Positions 8,973-19,045 of a DNA stretch of 64,000 nt are shown one piece after another. A model generated the notes under the pieces. The model made no database searches and was not told the DNA's origin. It saw only the letters and a program-made list of their open reading frames with translations. The stretch comes from Polyangiaceae bacterium. Its GTDB lineage: Bacteria > Myxococcota_A > Polyangia > Polyangiales > Polyangiaceae. The stretch covers positions 33,699-97,698 of the forward strand of contig JAICQL010000004.1 of the NCBI GenBank assembly GCA_025937895.1, in the 5' to 3' direction. A program made the position numbers and the translations under genes. How positions within the stretch are numbered: the stretch's first letter is position 1; every line of letters begins with the position of its first letter.

Positions 8973-9731
8973 TCAATCCATGCTGTCGCTGAGCAGTGAG
9001 CTGCGGGGCGCGCCGCGGCCCCCGCCTGCGGAGCTGCCGTCGAGACCGGCGCTCCCGGCGCCGCCGCCGGAAGATGAGCTCCCGGCGCCGGCGCCGGAAG
9101 ATGAGCTCCCGGCGCTGCCGCCGGAAGATGAACTCCCGGCGCTGCCGCCGGAAGGTGAACTCAGCGGCGGTGTCCCGAGCCGCTGCGCCAGGGTGCCCTG
9201 GGCCGGCACGGGCCGCAGCGACTTGGTCAGGTGCAGGATCAGCTCGTCATCGAGGCGCACCAGCTCGCCCTCCTGCACGTAGCGATCTTCATACGTCACG
9301 CCCAGCCCATCGGGCACGTATCCGCGCTCGGCGTACAGGCGCTGCGCGGCATTGTAACCTGGATGTAGGCCCACACCCACGGCGACGAAGGCCGCGCGCG
9401 TGGCGGCGCTCTGCTCCGCACGGTCCAGCAGGCGGCTGGCGATGCCGAGGCGACGGAACGCCGGCAGCACGTTCAGATCCTGGATCTCAGGCACGCCCTT
9501 GCCGGCGATGCCGGGGTACAGCGGGTTCCAGTGCAGGGTGACATAGCCGGCAAACGTGCCATCGTGCAGGGCCGCCCAGCACTGCCGGATGGACTGCTGC
9601 TGCTCGGCGATGTACCGCGCGAACTGCCGCACCGGGCGGTGCACACCCACCTCCGCAAACGCTTGCGAGATGACGCTGGCGTCGCGCTCGAGCAAGGGGC
9701 GCAGCCGGAGTGGATCGCGCTGGGTTACCAT
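8973..9731 (-). CDS. GNAT-family N-acetyltransferase with Ser/Gly-rich repeat tail
   Basis: 252 residues. Residues 1-165 form a GCN5-related acetyltransferase domain: RPLLERDASVISQAF at the start, the strand VLPAFRRLGIASRLLDRAE with acetyl-CoA pyrophosphate-binding RRLGIA (93-98), and NAAQRLYAERGYVPDG near the end. From about residue 185 the protein turns into an Ser/Gly/Ala-rich tail encoded by a 27-bp tandem repeat, so it is probably unstructured. Substrate unknown. The gene ends 176 bp before the start chosen for the O-methyltransferase. Confidence 0.8.
   Translation of the reverse strand: MVTQRDPLRLRPLLERDASVISQAFAEVGVHRPVRQFARYIAEQQQSIRQCWAALHDGTFAGYVTLHWNPLYPGIAGKGVPEIQDLNVLPAFRRLGIASRLLDRAEQSAATRAAFVAVGVGLHPGYNAAQRLYAERGYVPDGLGVTYEDRYVQEGELVRLDDELILHLTKSLRPVPAQGTLAQRLGTPPLSSPSGGSAGSSSSGGSAGSSSSGAGAGSSSSGGGAGSAGLDGSSAGGGRGAPRSSLLSDSMD
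9060..9167. repeat. 27-bp tandem repeat, four copies, inside the GNAT gene
   Basis: Four copies of a 27-bp unit whose shared core GGAAGATGAGCTCCCGGCG recurs at 9069, 9096, 9123 and 9150 with a few substitutions. On the coding (minus) strand each unit gives nine residues of the SSSSGGSAG type. Confidence 0.85.
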
Positions 9732-9901
9732 GCGGAGAACTGACCGACGTTAGCTGATTCTCCGCTGCGGGTCGACGGCCATCGCCAGGCGACGGTGTAG
9801 GCAAGCAGGCCTACCGCTTTATCGCTGCTGCAGCGGCTGCAATCGTGCTGAAAAACCTCGGGCCCGGCGTGTTGCACTGGCTTTTGGCACCACTCATCGG
9901 C

Positions 9902-11281
<1,380 letters not shown>

Positions 11282-11578
11282 CTATGATTTCCTCCCGCGG
11301 CGGCGGCGCACGGAGCGAGCGCGCCGGAGGCCGCCGGACACGGCACCGGTCTTTAATGCGACCATTTCGCTGAGGCGACGAGAATTTCGCCTGGCGCTCG
11401 TGCCGTACACCGCCGTGCCTTTCTCGCGGGTTTCGCGCGCCGCCTTGGAGCCGGGCGCGGCCCCGTGCGGGAGCCGGTAGCTGCTTGCTGCTCGGCGGGC
11501 CGACCCCGAGGGAGGAGCACGTCTCTGGGAGCCACGACTGCGACCGCTGTCCGCCCAGGGATGATAAGGGCAGCCCCG

Positions 11579-12823
11579 ATGGTCGAGCTGTTCCCGGTCT
11601 GGAGCTTGCTGCCGTTCAGCTTCCTGGTGCTGGGCATCGCGATCCTGCCGCTGCTCTTCCCGCACCTCTGGGAGCGCGGCTCGGCGCAGCTGGGCTTCGT
11701 GGTGCTGTGCGCCGCGCCGGTGGTCGGCTACTGCCAGGCGCTGGAGCGTACGGCGCCGCTGCAGCACGCGCTGCACGGCTACCTCTCGTTCGTGCTGACG
11801 ATCGGCGCCCTGTACGTGGTGGCCAGCGGCGTGTTGCTGCTGGGAGACATCGAGGCCACCCCCCGCAACAACGTCATATTCTTGCTGCTGGGCTCGCTGC
11901 TCGCCAGCTTGATCGGCACCACGGGGGCGAGCATGCTGCTCTTGCGGCCCCTGCTGCGCACCAATCAGCAGCGCCAGCACCGCGAGCACCTGGTGCCGCT
12001 GTTCATCCTCACGGTCGCCAACGCCGGCGGCATGTTGACCCCGCTGGGCGATCCACCCCTGTTGATGGGCTATCTGCAGGGCGTCCCCTTCTTCTGGACG
12101 CTCTCGCTGCTGCCGTACTGGGTCTGGTACGTGGGCGGTATCTGTGGCTTTGCCTACTGGGTGGAGCGCAAGGCCTATGCACGCGAGGCTGCGCCCGACC
12201 TCGCGCGGGATCGGGCCGAGGTGCAGCCCCTCGCCCTGCGCGGCGTGCACAACCTGCTGTTGCTGGCGCTGCTGGTGGGGGCCGTGACCTTGCGCTCCGG
12301 GCTGCGCGAGCTGGCGCTGCTGGTGCTGGCGCTCGGCTCCTACTTCTCCACTTCGCGCGCCCTGCACGAGCAGAACAACTTCTCCCTGGCGCCGATCCGC
12401 GAGGTCGCCGTGCTGTTTGCCGGGCTGTTCGTGTGCCTGGTGCCGATCGAGGTGAACCTGGCGGCAGCGGCGCCCCAGCTGCCCCTGCGTGAGCCCTGGC
12501 AGCTGTTCTGGTCTGCGGGGGCGCTGTCGGCGGTGCTCGACAACGCCCCCACGTACGCGGCCTTCCTGGCGCTCTCGCGCGGGCTGAGCCACGCCGAGCC
12601 GGAGCTGGTGGCGGGTGTTGCACCACTGTTGCTGACGGCCGTGAGCGTGGGCTCGGTGGTCATGGGCGCCACCACGTACATCGGCAACGGCCCCAACCTG
12701 ATGGTGCGCGCCATCGCCGAGCGCTCGGGCTTCACCATGCCCAGCTTCGCCCGCTACGCGGTATTTGCCCTGCTGGTGCTGCTGCCGCTGCACCTCGGCA
12801 CCACGCTGGCACTGCTACGGTAG
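11579..12823 (+). CDS. CitMHS-type sodium:proton antiporter / citrate transporter homologue
   Basis: About 414 residues, with 10-12 hydrophobic segments. Conserved stretches NAGGMLTPLGDPPLLMGYLQG and LDNAPTYAAFLAL match the ion-transporter-superfamily 'putative citrate transport' family also annotated as Na+/H+ antiporters (NhaD-like). I chose the ATG at 11579, which has an AAGGG 9 nt upstream; the ATG at 11561 is an alternative, and the upstream open frame to 11465 is not similar to the family. It is divergent from amtB across a 297-bp region and 85 bp upstream of the TRAP permease genes. The transported ion is inferred. Confidence 0.8.
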   Translation: MVELFPVWSLLPFSFLVLGIAILPLLFPHLWERGSAQLGFVVLCAAPVVGYCQALERTAPLQHALHGYLSFVLTIGALYVVASGVLLLGDIEATPRNNVIFLLLGSLLASLIGTTGASMLLLRPLLRTNQQRQHREHLVPLFILTVANAGGMLTPLGDPPLLMGYLQGVPFFWTLSLLPYWVWYVGGICGFAYWVERKAYAREAAPDLARDRAEVQPLALRGVHNLLLLALLVGAVTLRSGLRELALLVLALGSYFSTSRALHEQNNFSLAPIREVAVLFAGLFVCLVPIEVNLAAAAPQLPLREPWQLFWSAGALSAVLDNAPTYAAFLALSRGLSHAEPELVAGVAPLLLTAVSVGSVVMGATTYIGNGPNLMVRAIAERSGFTMPSFARYAVFALLVLLPLHLGTTLALLR

Positions 12824-12908
12824 CGGCCTCGCTGCGCGCGGGGCGCGGCTCTGCAGGCCGGCCGCGGGCTTGACCGAGGGGTCTGGGTCGTGACAGCGTC
12901 GCGCGCCG

Positions 12909-13448
12909 GTGAAACCGCTACTCGCGCTGAGCAAGGGTATCGACTGGGTCAGCACCCAGCTGGGGGTATTCGCCAACTGGATGGTGCTGCTTTCGTGCCT
13001 GGTCAGCGCCGGCAACGCCACCTCGCGCTACCTGTTTCACATCGGCTCCACCGGCTGGCTGGAGATCCAGTGGTACATGTTCGGCGCCATGGTGCTGCTG
13101 GGCGCGCCCTACACGCTGCTCGTGAACGAGCACGTGCGGGTGGATCTGCTTTACTCCTTCGCCTCGCCACGCCAGCGGCTCTGGATCGACGTGTTCGGCA
13201 TCCTGCTCTTCCTGATGCCCATCTGCTTGATCCTGGTCTACTTCACCTGGCCCTGGTTTGTCGGCTCCTGGACGATCAATGAGGTCTCACCCAATGCCGG
13301 CGGGCTGATCCGCTGGCCCGTGAAGCTGCTGCTGCCCGTCGGCTTTGGCTGGATGGCGATGCAGGGGCTGTCCGAGCTGATCAAGCGCGTGGCCGCGCTC
13401 CGCGGCCAGGTCGCCGCCGACTTCACCTACGAGAAGCCGCTGCAATGA
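12909..13448 (+). CDS. TRAP transporter small permease (DctQ type)
   Basis: 179 residues with four hydrophobic segments and the DctQ-typical GNATSRYLFHIGSTGWLEIQ and NEHVRVDLLYS stretches. In TRAP systems this subunit pairs with the large permease to import organic acids with Na+. GTG start at 12909. The stop codon overlaps the next start (ATGA), so the two permease genes are translationally coupled. Confidence 0.88.
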   Translation: MKPLLALSKGIDWVSTQLGVFANWMVLLSCLVSAGNATSRYLFHIGSTGWLEIQWYMFGAMVLLGAPYTLLVNEHVRVDLLYSFASPRQRLWIDVFGILLFLMPICLILVYFTWPWFVGSWTINEVSPNAGGLIRWPVKLLLPVGFGWMAMQGLSELIKRVAALRGQVAADFTYEKPLQ

Positions 13449-14782
13449 GCTTCCTCCGCGACAACCTCGCCGCCTTCATGTTCGGCGGCATGATCCTGTG
13501 CATGCTCATCGGCTTTCCGGCGGCCTTCTCGCTGGCGGCGGCGGGCCTGGCCTTCGGCTTTCTGGGCATCGAGCTTTCGCTGCTGCACCCGGATTTTCTG
13601 GGCAACCTCACGTACCAGCTGTTCGGCATCGTCTCGAACGATCTGCTGCTGTCGATCCCGTTCTTCACCTTGATGGGCGCCATCCTGGAGAAGTGCGGGC
13701 TTGCGGAGGATCTGCTCGACTCCATCGGGCAGCTGTTTGGGCCGGTGCGCGGCGGGCTCTCGTACGCGGTGATCTTCGTCGGCGCGGTGCTGGGTGCCAT
13801 CACCGGCACCGTGGCGGCCTCGGTGATCGCGATGGGCGTCATCGCGCTGCCCACCATGCTCAAGTATGGCTACTCCACCCGCCATGCGCTGGGTGTGATC
13901 GCCGCGTCGGGCACCATCACTCAGGTCATCCCGCCGTCGCTCGTGCTGGTCGTGCTCGCCGATCAGCTGGGGCGCTCGGTGGGCGACATGTACGCCGGCG
14001 CGATCGGGCCCAGCCTGATCCAGATCGGCCTGTTCACGGCCTGGGTCGCCTTCCTGAGCATCTTCCGCCCGCACGAGGTGCCGGCGCTGCCGCGTGAAGC
14101 GCGCACGCTCCGCGGCCTGGCGCTGTGGATCAAGTGTGCCCGCGGCATCGTGCCCTCACTCGGGCTGATCTTCCTGGTGCTCGGCACCATCTTCATGGGC
14201 TGGGCCACCCCGACGGAGGCGGGTGCGCTCGGGGTGGTGGGCGCGCTGCTGCTGGCTGCGATGAACCGCACCCTCAATCGCAAGCTGGTGTACGAGGCGA
14301 TGGCCACGACCATGCGCATCACCGCCATGGTCGTCTACATCCTGATCGGAGCGCGCGTCTTCAGCCTGGTCTTCAACGGGGTCGGCGGGCGGGAGTGGAT
14401 CGCAGACCTGCTGGCCTCGCTGCCTGGCGAGCAGCTGGGCTTCTTGATCTTCGTCAACCTGTTCATCTTCGTGCTGGCGTTCTTCCTCGACTTCTTCGAG
14501 ATCGCCTTCATCGTCATCCCGCTGCTGACCCCGGCCGCGGAGAGGCTGGGCATCGACCTGGTGTGGTTCGGTGTCCTGATCTGCGCCAACGTGCAGACCA
14601 GCTTCATGCATCCGCCGTTTGGCTTTGCGCTGTTCTACCTGCGGCGCATCGCGCCACCGTCGATCAAGAGCTCTGAGCTCTACTGGGGCGCCATCCCCTG
14701 GGTGGCCTTGCAGCTCGTGTTGGTGGCGATTCTCATCTTCTGGCCCAGTTCCGTCACCTACTGGCTCGGCACGAGTCACTAG
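13445..14782 (+). CDS. TRAP transporter large permease (DctM type)
   Basis: 445 residues with about twelve membrane helices. DctM signatures include IPFFTLMGAILEKCGLAEDL, GTVAASVIAMGVIALPTML and TPTEAGALGVVGALLLA. It overlaps dctQ by 4 bp. A periplasmic DctP binding protein, normally encoded next to these genes, is absent upstream and downstream in this window, so the substrate cannot be guessed from context. Confidence 0.9.
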   Translation: MSFLRDNLAAFMFGGMILCMLIGFPAAFSLAAAGLAFGFLGIELSLLHPDFLGNLTYQLFGIVSNDLLLSIPFFTLMGAILEKCGLAEDLLDSIGQLFGPVRGGLSYAVIFVGAVLGAITGTVAASVIAMGVIALPTMLKYGYSTRHALGVIAASGTITQVIPPSLVLVVLADQLGRSVGDMYAGAIGPSLIQIGLFTAWVAFLSIFRPHEVPALPREARTLRGLALWIKCARGIVPSLGLIFLVLGTIFMGWATPTEAGALGVVGALLLAAMNRTLNRKLVYEAMATTMRITAMVVYILIGARVFSLVFNGVGGREWIADLLASLPGEQLGFLIFVNLFIFVLAFFLDFFEIAFIVIPLLTPAAERLGIDLVWFGVLICANVQTSFMHPPFGFALFYLRRIAPPSIKSSELYWGAIPWVALQLVLVAILIFWPSSVTYWLGTSH

Positions 14783-15172
14783 AGCGGCACAGGAGCCAGG
14801 AAGTGCAGGCGCGGCAGGCACGCGCTGAGCACAGTTGGGACACACAGGTACGGCCAGCGCCGGCGAGCACCGCCTCGTTGCACTGAGCAGCGTCGCGGTA
14901 GAGCCATTCGCGAGCCGTTTGGCTGGTGTTTGTTGCCCTCGTTTGTCTGGTGTTCAGTTCCAGGTAAGCCCGCAGCAGCCGATCACGGATCGGGCGACGG
15001 AGCGCTTCGTGGTGCGTCTATCTAGATCGATTCCGCCGTCGCTGTTCGATCTGCGGATGACCTCAGAGAGGCGAATCGATCCCGTTTCATTTGGAAAATG
15101 TCACGAAAAGCAACTAGGGAGAAATGTTGGTCTTCTGTCGGTCTCAGGGCGGATTCAGTGCGGAGTGACAGC
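14783..15172. other. 390-bp intergenic region, visibly lower in GC than its surroundings
   Basis: No convincing gene, tRNA or repeat. From about 14920 to 15130 the base composition shifts to AT-richer sequence. It contains a short inverted repeat (CCGATC-ACG-GATCGG, 14979-14993) and a stretch around 15086-15125 rich in A/T. A GGAG 7 nt before the ATG at 15173 is the ribosome site of aat. It may hold the aat promoter; no confident -35/-10 pair. Confidence 0.5.
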
Positions 15173-16060
15173 ATGTCGACGTATTCTGACAGGGCCATCA
15201 ATCAGCTACAGAAGGGGCGGGAGCTGCTGCGCAATGCATGCGCCGGGGCCTCTCCCAGGGCGCGCCGCTTGCTGGGCTTTGCCAGCACGCGGCTCACCAA
15301 CCATCCCTTCGACGGGCTGTGCGGTGTCCAGGATGGTGTGCCGCTCAGCGCGGCGCAGATGATCCTGGGCTACAGCCAGGGCCTGTTTCCCATGGATAAC
15401 GGCGGGAGGCTGCGCTGGCACTGCCCCGATCCGCGCTTCGTGCTGCACCTCTCGGAGCTGCGCCTCTCGCCCAACATGCGGCGCGACATCCGCAAGAGCA
15501 ACTTCACCCACACCTTTGATCGCGAGCCGAAGGCCATTCTCGAGGGCTGCGCCGATCGCGCGGAGGGTACATGGCTGAGCCCGCGGCTGCGCCAGCTGTA
15601 CCTGGAGCTGTTCGATCTGGGCGTGATGCACACCATCGAGACGTGGAAAGACGGCGCGCTGGTGGGCGGCAGCTTCGGCGTGGCCATCGGGCGCATTTTC
15701 ACCGGAGAGACGATGTTTCATCGGGTGCCGGAGGCGGGCAAGTCATCGTTTGCCTGCCTCGCCCAGCACCTGCGCGAGCGCGGCTTCACCTGCATCGACG
15801 CGCAGGATCACTCCGATCACATGGCGCGCTTCGGCGCGCGTGAGGTGCCCTTCGCCGAGCACCGCAAGACGCTGGCGCTGGGGCTGATTCGCTCCGTGCA
15901 GTTCCTGGACGGCGCTGCTGCGGCTGCGCAGCAGCCGGAGCCCGCCAAGCCGGTGAGCGAGGTCAAGACAGCACCGCACGTGTCGGCGCACCAGGCCATC
16001 CGAGTGAATGAGGTCTCGGAGCCAGCGGCCGCGCCCTTGCGCGAGCAGCTGCCGTCTTGA
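15173..16060 (+). CDS. aat: leucyl/phenylalanyl-tRNA--protein transferase
   Basis: 295 residues. Aat adds Leu or Phe from aminoacyl-tRNA to the N-terminus of proteins with N-terminal Arg or Lys, marking them for ClpAP (bacterial N-end rule). Family landmarks are all present: ILGYSQGLFPMDN (65-77), WHCPDPRFVLHL (82-93), TWLSPRL (133-139) and HTIETWKDGALVGGSFGVAI followed by GETMFHR (about 153-184). The family usually ends near residue 240; here a Pro/Ala/Val-rich extension of about 50 residues follows. The ATG at 15173 is preceded by GGAG at good spacing; an upstream in-frame ATG at 15098 is less likely. Confidence 0.93.
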   Translation: MSTYSDRAINQLQKGRELLRNACAGASPRARRLLGFASTRLTNHPFDGLCGVQDGVPLSAAQMILGYSQGLFPMDNGGRLRWHCPDPRFVLHLSELRLSPNMRRDIRKSNFTHTFDREPKAILEGCADRAEGTWLSPRLRQLYLELFDLGVMHTIETWKDGALVGGSFGVAIGRIFTGETMFHRVPEAGKSSFACLAQHLRERGFTCIDAQDHSDHMARFGAREVPFAEHRKTLALGLIRSVQFLDGAAAAAQQPEPAKPVSEVKTAPHVSAHQAIRVNEVSEPAAAPLREQLPS

Positions 16061-16094
16061 CGAGCTGCGCTGGCGCTGAAACGCTACGCAGCGG

Positions 16095-16397
16095 ATGGCG
16101 ACGCACCCGCAACGGCTCCAGCAAGCGCTGGCAGGGGCGGCACCGAAGACCTTGAAGGAGCTCTCGCGCGAGCTCTCGCTCTCCGAGAAGGAGCTGGTGC
16201 CGCTGCTGGACAAGCTGCAGCGCAGCTCGGGCCAGGGCCGGGCAGGGCTGTGCATCGAGCCGGCGCGCTGCATCGGTTGCGGCTTCGAGTTCAAGGGCCG
16301 CAGCCGTGCTGCCAGGCCCAGCCGCTGCCCGGAGTGCCGCTCCGAGCGCATCGCACCGCCGCGCTTTTGGGTCGAGGGCGGGGCGGCGGATGACTAG
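16095..16397 (+). CDS. HTH/Zn-ribbon putative transcriptional regulator (COG3357-like)
   Basis: 100 residues. The first 60 form a winged-helix-like domain (TLKELSRELSLSEKELVPLLD). The remainder is a zinc ribbon with CIGCGFEF and CPECRSERI, a CxxC...CxxC pair. This architecture matches small predicted HTH/Zn-ribbon regulators otherwise common in archaea. Role unknown; DNA or RNA binding is inferred. It starts 34 bp after aat and ends 15 bp before the next gene, suggesting one transcript. Confidence 0.75.
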   Translation: MATHPQRLQQALAGAAPKTLKELSRELSLSEKELVPLLDKLQRSSGQGRAGLCIEPARCIGCGFEFKGRSRAARPSRCPECRSERIAPPRFWVEGGAADD

Positions 16398-16412
16398 AGT
16401 GCGGAGCGCTCC

Positions 16413-17195
16413 GTGCCCAAGTCTGGTCAGCCGTGGATGGTGGGGTTTCTGCAGCAGAGCCCGCTGCTCCGTCACTTTCACGAGCTCGGGCGGCCGCTGC
16501 ACCGGCACAGCTGGCCCACCCTGGACGAATACACGGCGTTCGCGGAGGCCGAGCGCCAGGCGCGCGCCGCCGAGCTCGAGCCAGTTCGCTTTGCGCCGCC
16601 TGCGCCGCGGCCCCGGCGCGCACGCCGCTCCGACCGGCTGGAGCTGAGCCAGCTCTATGACGCGCGCATCGCGCTGCAGCGCGAGGTGCCCTGCTTGACG
16701 TCTAGCTATCATGACCTGCTCAACGTGCTGGCGTGGGCGGCCTTTCCGCGCGCCAAGCGCGCGCTCCACGCGCGCCAGTACCGGGCGCTCGCCGCCTGGC
16801 TGCCCGGCGGCGGCTCACGCCTGCCGAACCGGCGCACGCGCGAGCAAGACGCGCTGACCCTGTTCGATGAGGGTGGGTCCGTGCTCGTCGCCACTCCGGA
16901 GCTGGTGGCGCGGCTGGTGGATGCAGCGCCTCGCGCAACGGCCCTGGCGGACGAGCCCGGCGCGCGCGTGGTCCTGTTCGGCCACGCCTTGATGGAGCAC
17001 ATCATCCGCTACCGCACCACCGTGCGCTCCGCCGCGCTGCTGCTGGCGCTGGAGGGGCCGCTGCCCGAGGGGCTGCCCTTGCTGGAGCTGGTCGATCAGG
17101 AGCTCGAGCGGCGGCTCCTGGACGATGCGCAGTTCCAGGAGCCGAGCCCGTATCGCGTGCTGTCGATCGAGCCGCCCGGGGCAGCCTGGGTCTGA
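16413..17195 (+). CDS. DUF3025-family protein
   Basis: 260 residues, GTG start. Recognised by the family signature YHDLLNVLAWAAFPRAKRAL followed by RTREQDALTLFDEGG and VVLFGHALMEHI. DUF3025 proteins occur across Proteobacteria; the biochemical function is unknown. No signal peptide or membrane helix. The N-terminal third has an Arg/Pro-rich stretch (about 58-72) that looks like a linker. Third gene in the aat run. Confidence 0.8.
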   Translation: MPKSGQPWMVGFLQQSPLLRHFHELGRPLHRHSWPTLDEYTAFAEAERQARAAELEPVRFAPPAPRPRRARRSDRLELSQLYDARIALQREVPCLTSSYHDLLNVLAWAAFPRAKRALHARQYRALAAWLPGGGSRLPNRRTREQDALTLFDEGGSVLVATPELVARLVDAAPRATALADEPGARVVLFGHALMEHIIRYRTTVRSAALLLALEGPLPEGLPLLELVDQELERRLLDDAQFQEPSPYRVLSIEPPGAAWV

Positions 17196-17199
17196 GCGC

Positions 17200-17221
17200 G
17201 CGGGCGGCAGCGCTAGCCCGC
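17200..17221. terminator. possible hairpin terminator between convergent genes
   Basis: A GCGGGC/GCCCGC stem with a 10-nt loop spans the end of the DUF3025 gene and the stop of the facing methyltransferase gene. No T run; assignment is by position. Confidence 0.3.
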
Positions 17222-17983
17222 CGGCTCGGCCAGCACCATCACGTTGAAGTGCGGCCGCAGCCGCGCGGCGAGCCCCGGCTCCAGCTTGAACAGCGTGCGA
17301 TCCAGCTGTTGCACGCCCCAGCGCCAGGGCCGCTTCCAGGACTCGCGCAGCGGCAGCTCCAGATCCTCGTGATCCCAGGTGTAGAACTGATCGAGCACGC
17401 GGTAACCGGTATCTGCCAGCGTGGCCAGCGCCGTCTCGATCGTGAAGTAGTGCAGGTGCCCGAACTCGCGCCGCATCTCCAGCATGTGGCGCGAGCCGCG
17501 CAGCACGCTCTGCGCGTGTAGATCCAGCGGGATGTGGAAGATGAAGCGGCGCCCGCGCGCGCGCAGCTGAGTCAGAAAGCTCAGGTAGTCCGGCACGTGC
17601 TCGAAGACGTCGAGCACCAGCACCAGATCGCAGGGGTCGGACGCCTCGCGCGAGAAGTCTCCCTGCCGGAAGCTGAGGTTGTCGGCCTCCTTCTTCTTGG
17701 CCAGCGCAATGGCGTGTGCCGAGATGTCATAGCCCACCAGGCGCAGGCCCGGGGCCTCCGGCGCGAGCGCCTGCTGAGCCATCAAGCGGGGGCGCAGCAA
17801 GGCCAGGATCTCGCCCGCGCCGCAGCCCACGTCGCACACGCTCGAAGGCCTCAGCTGGTTGCGCTCGATCATCTCGAACACCTTGCCGGCCTTCCACGCC
17901 GAGTCCCCGGCGTGCCAGTCGGGGGCGTGCTCCAGGTACGTGCCCCCCGTGTAGCGCTCGGTAAATGTTGCTTCGGCTGACAT
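17213..17983 (-). CDS. class I SAM-dependent methyltransferase
   Basis: 256 residues. A Rossmann methyltransferase with motif I VCDVGCGAGEIL, an acidic strand end (VGYDISAHAI), post-I QGDF and a VLDVFEHVPDYLSFL motif as in ubiquinone/small-molecule methyltransferases. The acceptor is unknown. It begins 6 bp after the stop of the aspartyl hydroxylase gene, so the two are almost certainly co-transcribed and may act on the same substrate. Confidence 0.82.
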   Translation of the reverse strand: MSAEATFTERYTGGTYLEHAPDWHAGDSAWKAGKVFEMIERNQLRPSSVCDVGCGAGEILALLRPRLMAQQALAPEAPGLRLVGYDISAHAIALAKKKEADNLSFRQGDFSREASDPCDLVLVLDVFEHVPDYLSFLTQLRARGRRFIFHIPLDLHAQSVLRGSRHMLEMRREFGHLHYFTIETALATLADTGYRVLDQFYTWDHEDLELPLRESWKRPWRWGVQQLDRTLFKLEPGLAARLRPHFNVMVLAEPAG

Positions 17984-17989
17984 CGAACC

Positions 17990-19045
17990 TCAGGAGACGT
18001 TCTCCAGCAGCCAGCGCAGGCCCTCGCGCACGCGCTCCGGCACCACGTTCTTGAACAGGCGCACGCGCTCGGTGTAGCGCTCGCCGTTGCGCAGCACGCC
18101 GAGCCGGATGACATCTCCAGGCCGAAAGCGCAGGTGCACGTAGTCGAGCGCGGTGCGAGCCACCTCACAGGTATCCACGTCGTTGACCGAGTAGATGATG
18201 TCGTCCACGTAGATGGGCGCGCGGACCAGGCGAGCGAACGGATGGCGCACCTCCACCCGGCACGCAAAGCCCTGTGGCTGCAGGCCCAGGTGCTTCTTCT
18301 CTGCAAGAGACAGCGGCTCGGCGTGGGCAAAGGAGAACGTGCGCGACGGGTTGTCCAGGCTCGCGCGCCGCCAGGCCTCATCGTTCTCCACACCCGGAGA
18401 GAACTCTGCCTTGTCCAGCAGCACGGCCAGGCGCGGGTTCGGCTGCACGTCGAAGATCAGGTGGGTGCGCACCTCGTCCCCGTTCACCACGGCGTGGATG
18501 GTTTGATTGTCAAAGGTCCAGACCTCCCCCACGTTGAAGTGGATGGCGTTCTTCTGGGACAGCAGCAGTGCGCCGTCATTCGTGGTGATGGGGATGTGCA
18601 CCCGGAAGGGTACCTGCCATGCTGGATCATCGTCCGTGTGGGGGCGGGCCACGCCCAGCGGGCGCATGCGGAAGATGAAGGCATAGGTGACATCACCAAA
18701 GGGACCATCGGGCGAGATCAGCGAGCGGATGTAGGGCAGCTGATCCAGCACGGCGTGATCCGACACCTGCTGGGTCGTGAAATCCTCGGCCGTGCCCTTC
18801 TTGCCGCCGCGCAGCAGCAACATGTTGGAGGAGAAGTGAGCGCCCCAGTGCGTGCTGGACCAGGCATCTGCCGGGATGGAGCGATACTCATCCAGCAGCG
18901 CGGGCACGTTCACCTCGACGGGCAGCCGCAGAAAAGAGCGCTTCACGTGTGGCCAGGACGCCACGATGCTCCGGGTGGAGGGGTCCGCGGACGAGCCACC
19001 GGGGGATCCTGTAGGCACGTGCATGGATGCTTGATTCATGGTCAT
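17990..19045 (-). CDS. aspartyl/asparaginyl beta-hydroxylase-like dioxygenase with C-terminal PDZ-like domain
   Basis: About 351 residues from the ATG at 19045, which follows a GAGG; the frame is open further upstream but without conserved sequence. Residues about 60-240 show the AspH/Asp_Arg_Hydrox fold: RPHTDDDPAW (Fe-binding H-x-D region), FRVHIPIT, and GEVWTFDNQTIHAVVNGDEV followed by RTHLIFDV. These Fe(II)/2-oxoglutarate enzymes hydroxylate Asp/Asn side chains or peptides. The last 85 residues (VRAPIYVDDIIYSVNDVDT then GDVIRLGVLRNGE) read like a PDZ domain, unusual for this family and suggesting recruitment to a protein target. First gene of a two-gene unit with a methyltransferase. Confidence 0.8.
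   Translation of the reverse strand: MTMNQASMHVPTGSPGGSSADPSTRSIVASWPHVKRSFLRLPVEVNVPALLDEYRSIPADAWSSTHWGAHFSSNMLLLRGGKKGTAEDFTTQQVSDHAVLDQLPYIRSLISPDGPFGDVTYAFIFRMRPLGVARPHTDDDPAWQVPFRVHIPITTNDGALLLSQKNAIHFNVGEVWTFDNQTIHAVVNGDEVRTHLIFDVQPNPRLAVLLDKAEFSPGVENDEAWRRASLDNPSRTFSFAHAEPLSLAEKKHLGLQPQGFACRVEVRHPFARLVRAPIYVDDIIYSVNDVDTCEVARTALDYVHLRFRPGDVIRLGVLRNGERYTERVRLFKNVVPERVREGLRWLLENVS

Noticed and set aside
8980..9282. Plus-strand frame encoding PPEDELPA-type acidic repeats
   Set aside because: It overlaps the GNAT gene completely and its non-repeat part has no conserved sequence; the repeat simply happens to be open on both strands.
14783..15172. tRNA or small RNA gene in the lower-GC gap
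   Set aside because: No cloverleaf, T-loop consensus or terminator-type hairpin could be found by eye; only one 6-bp stem.
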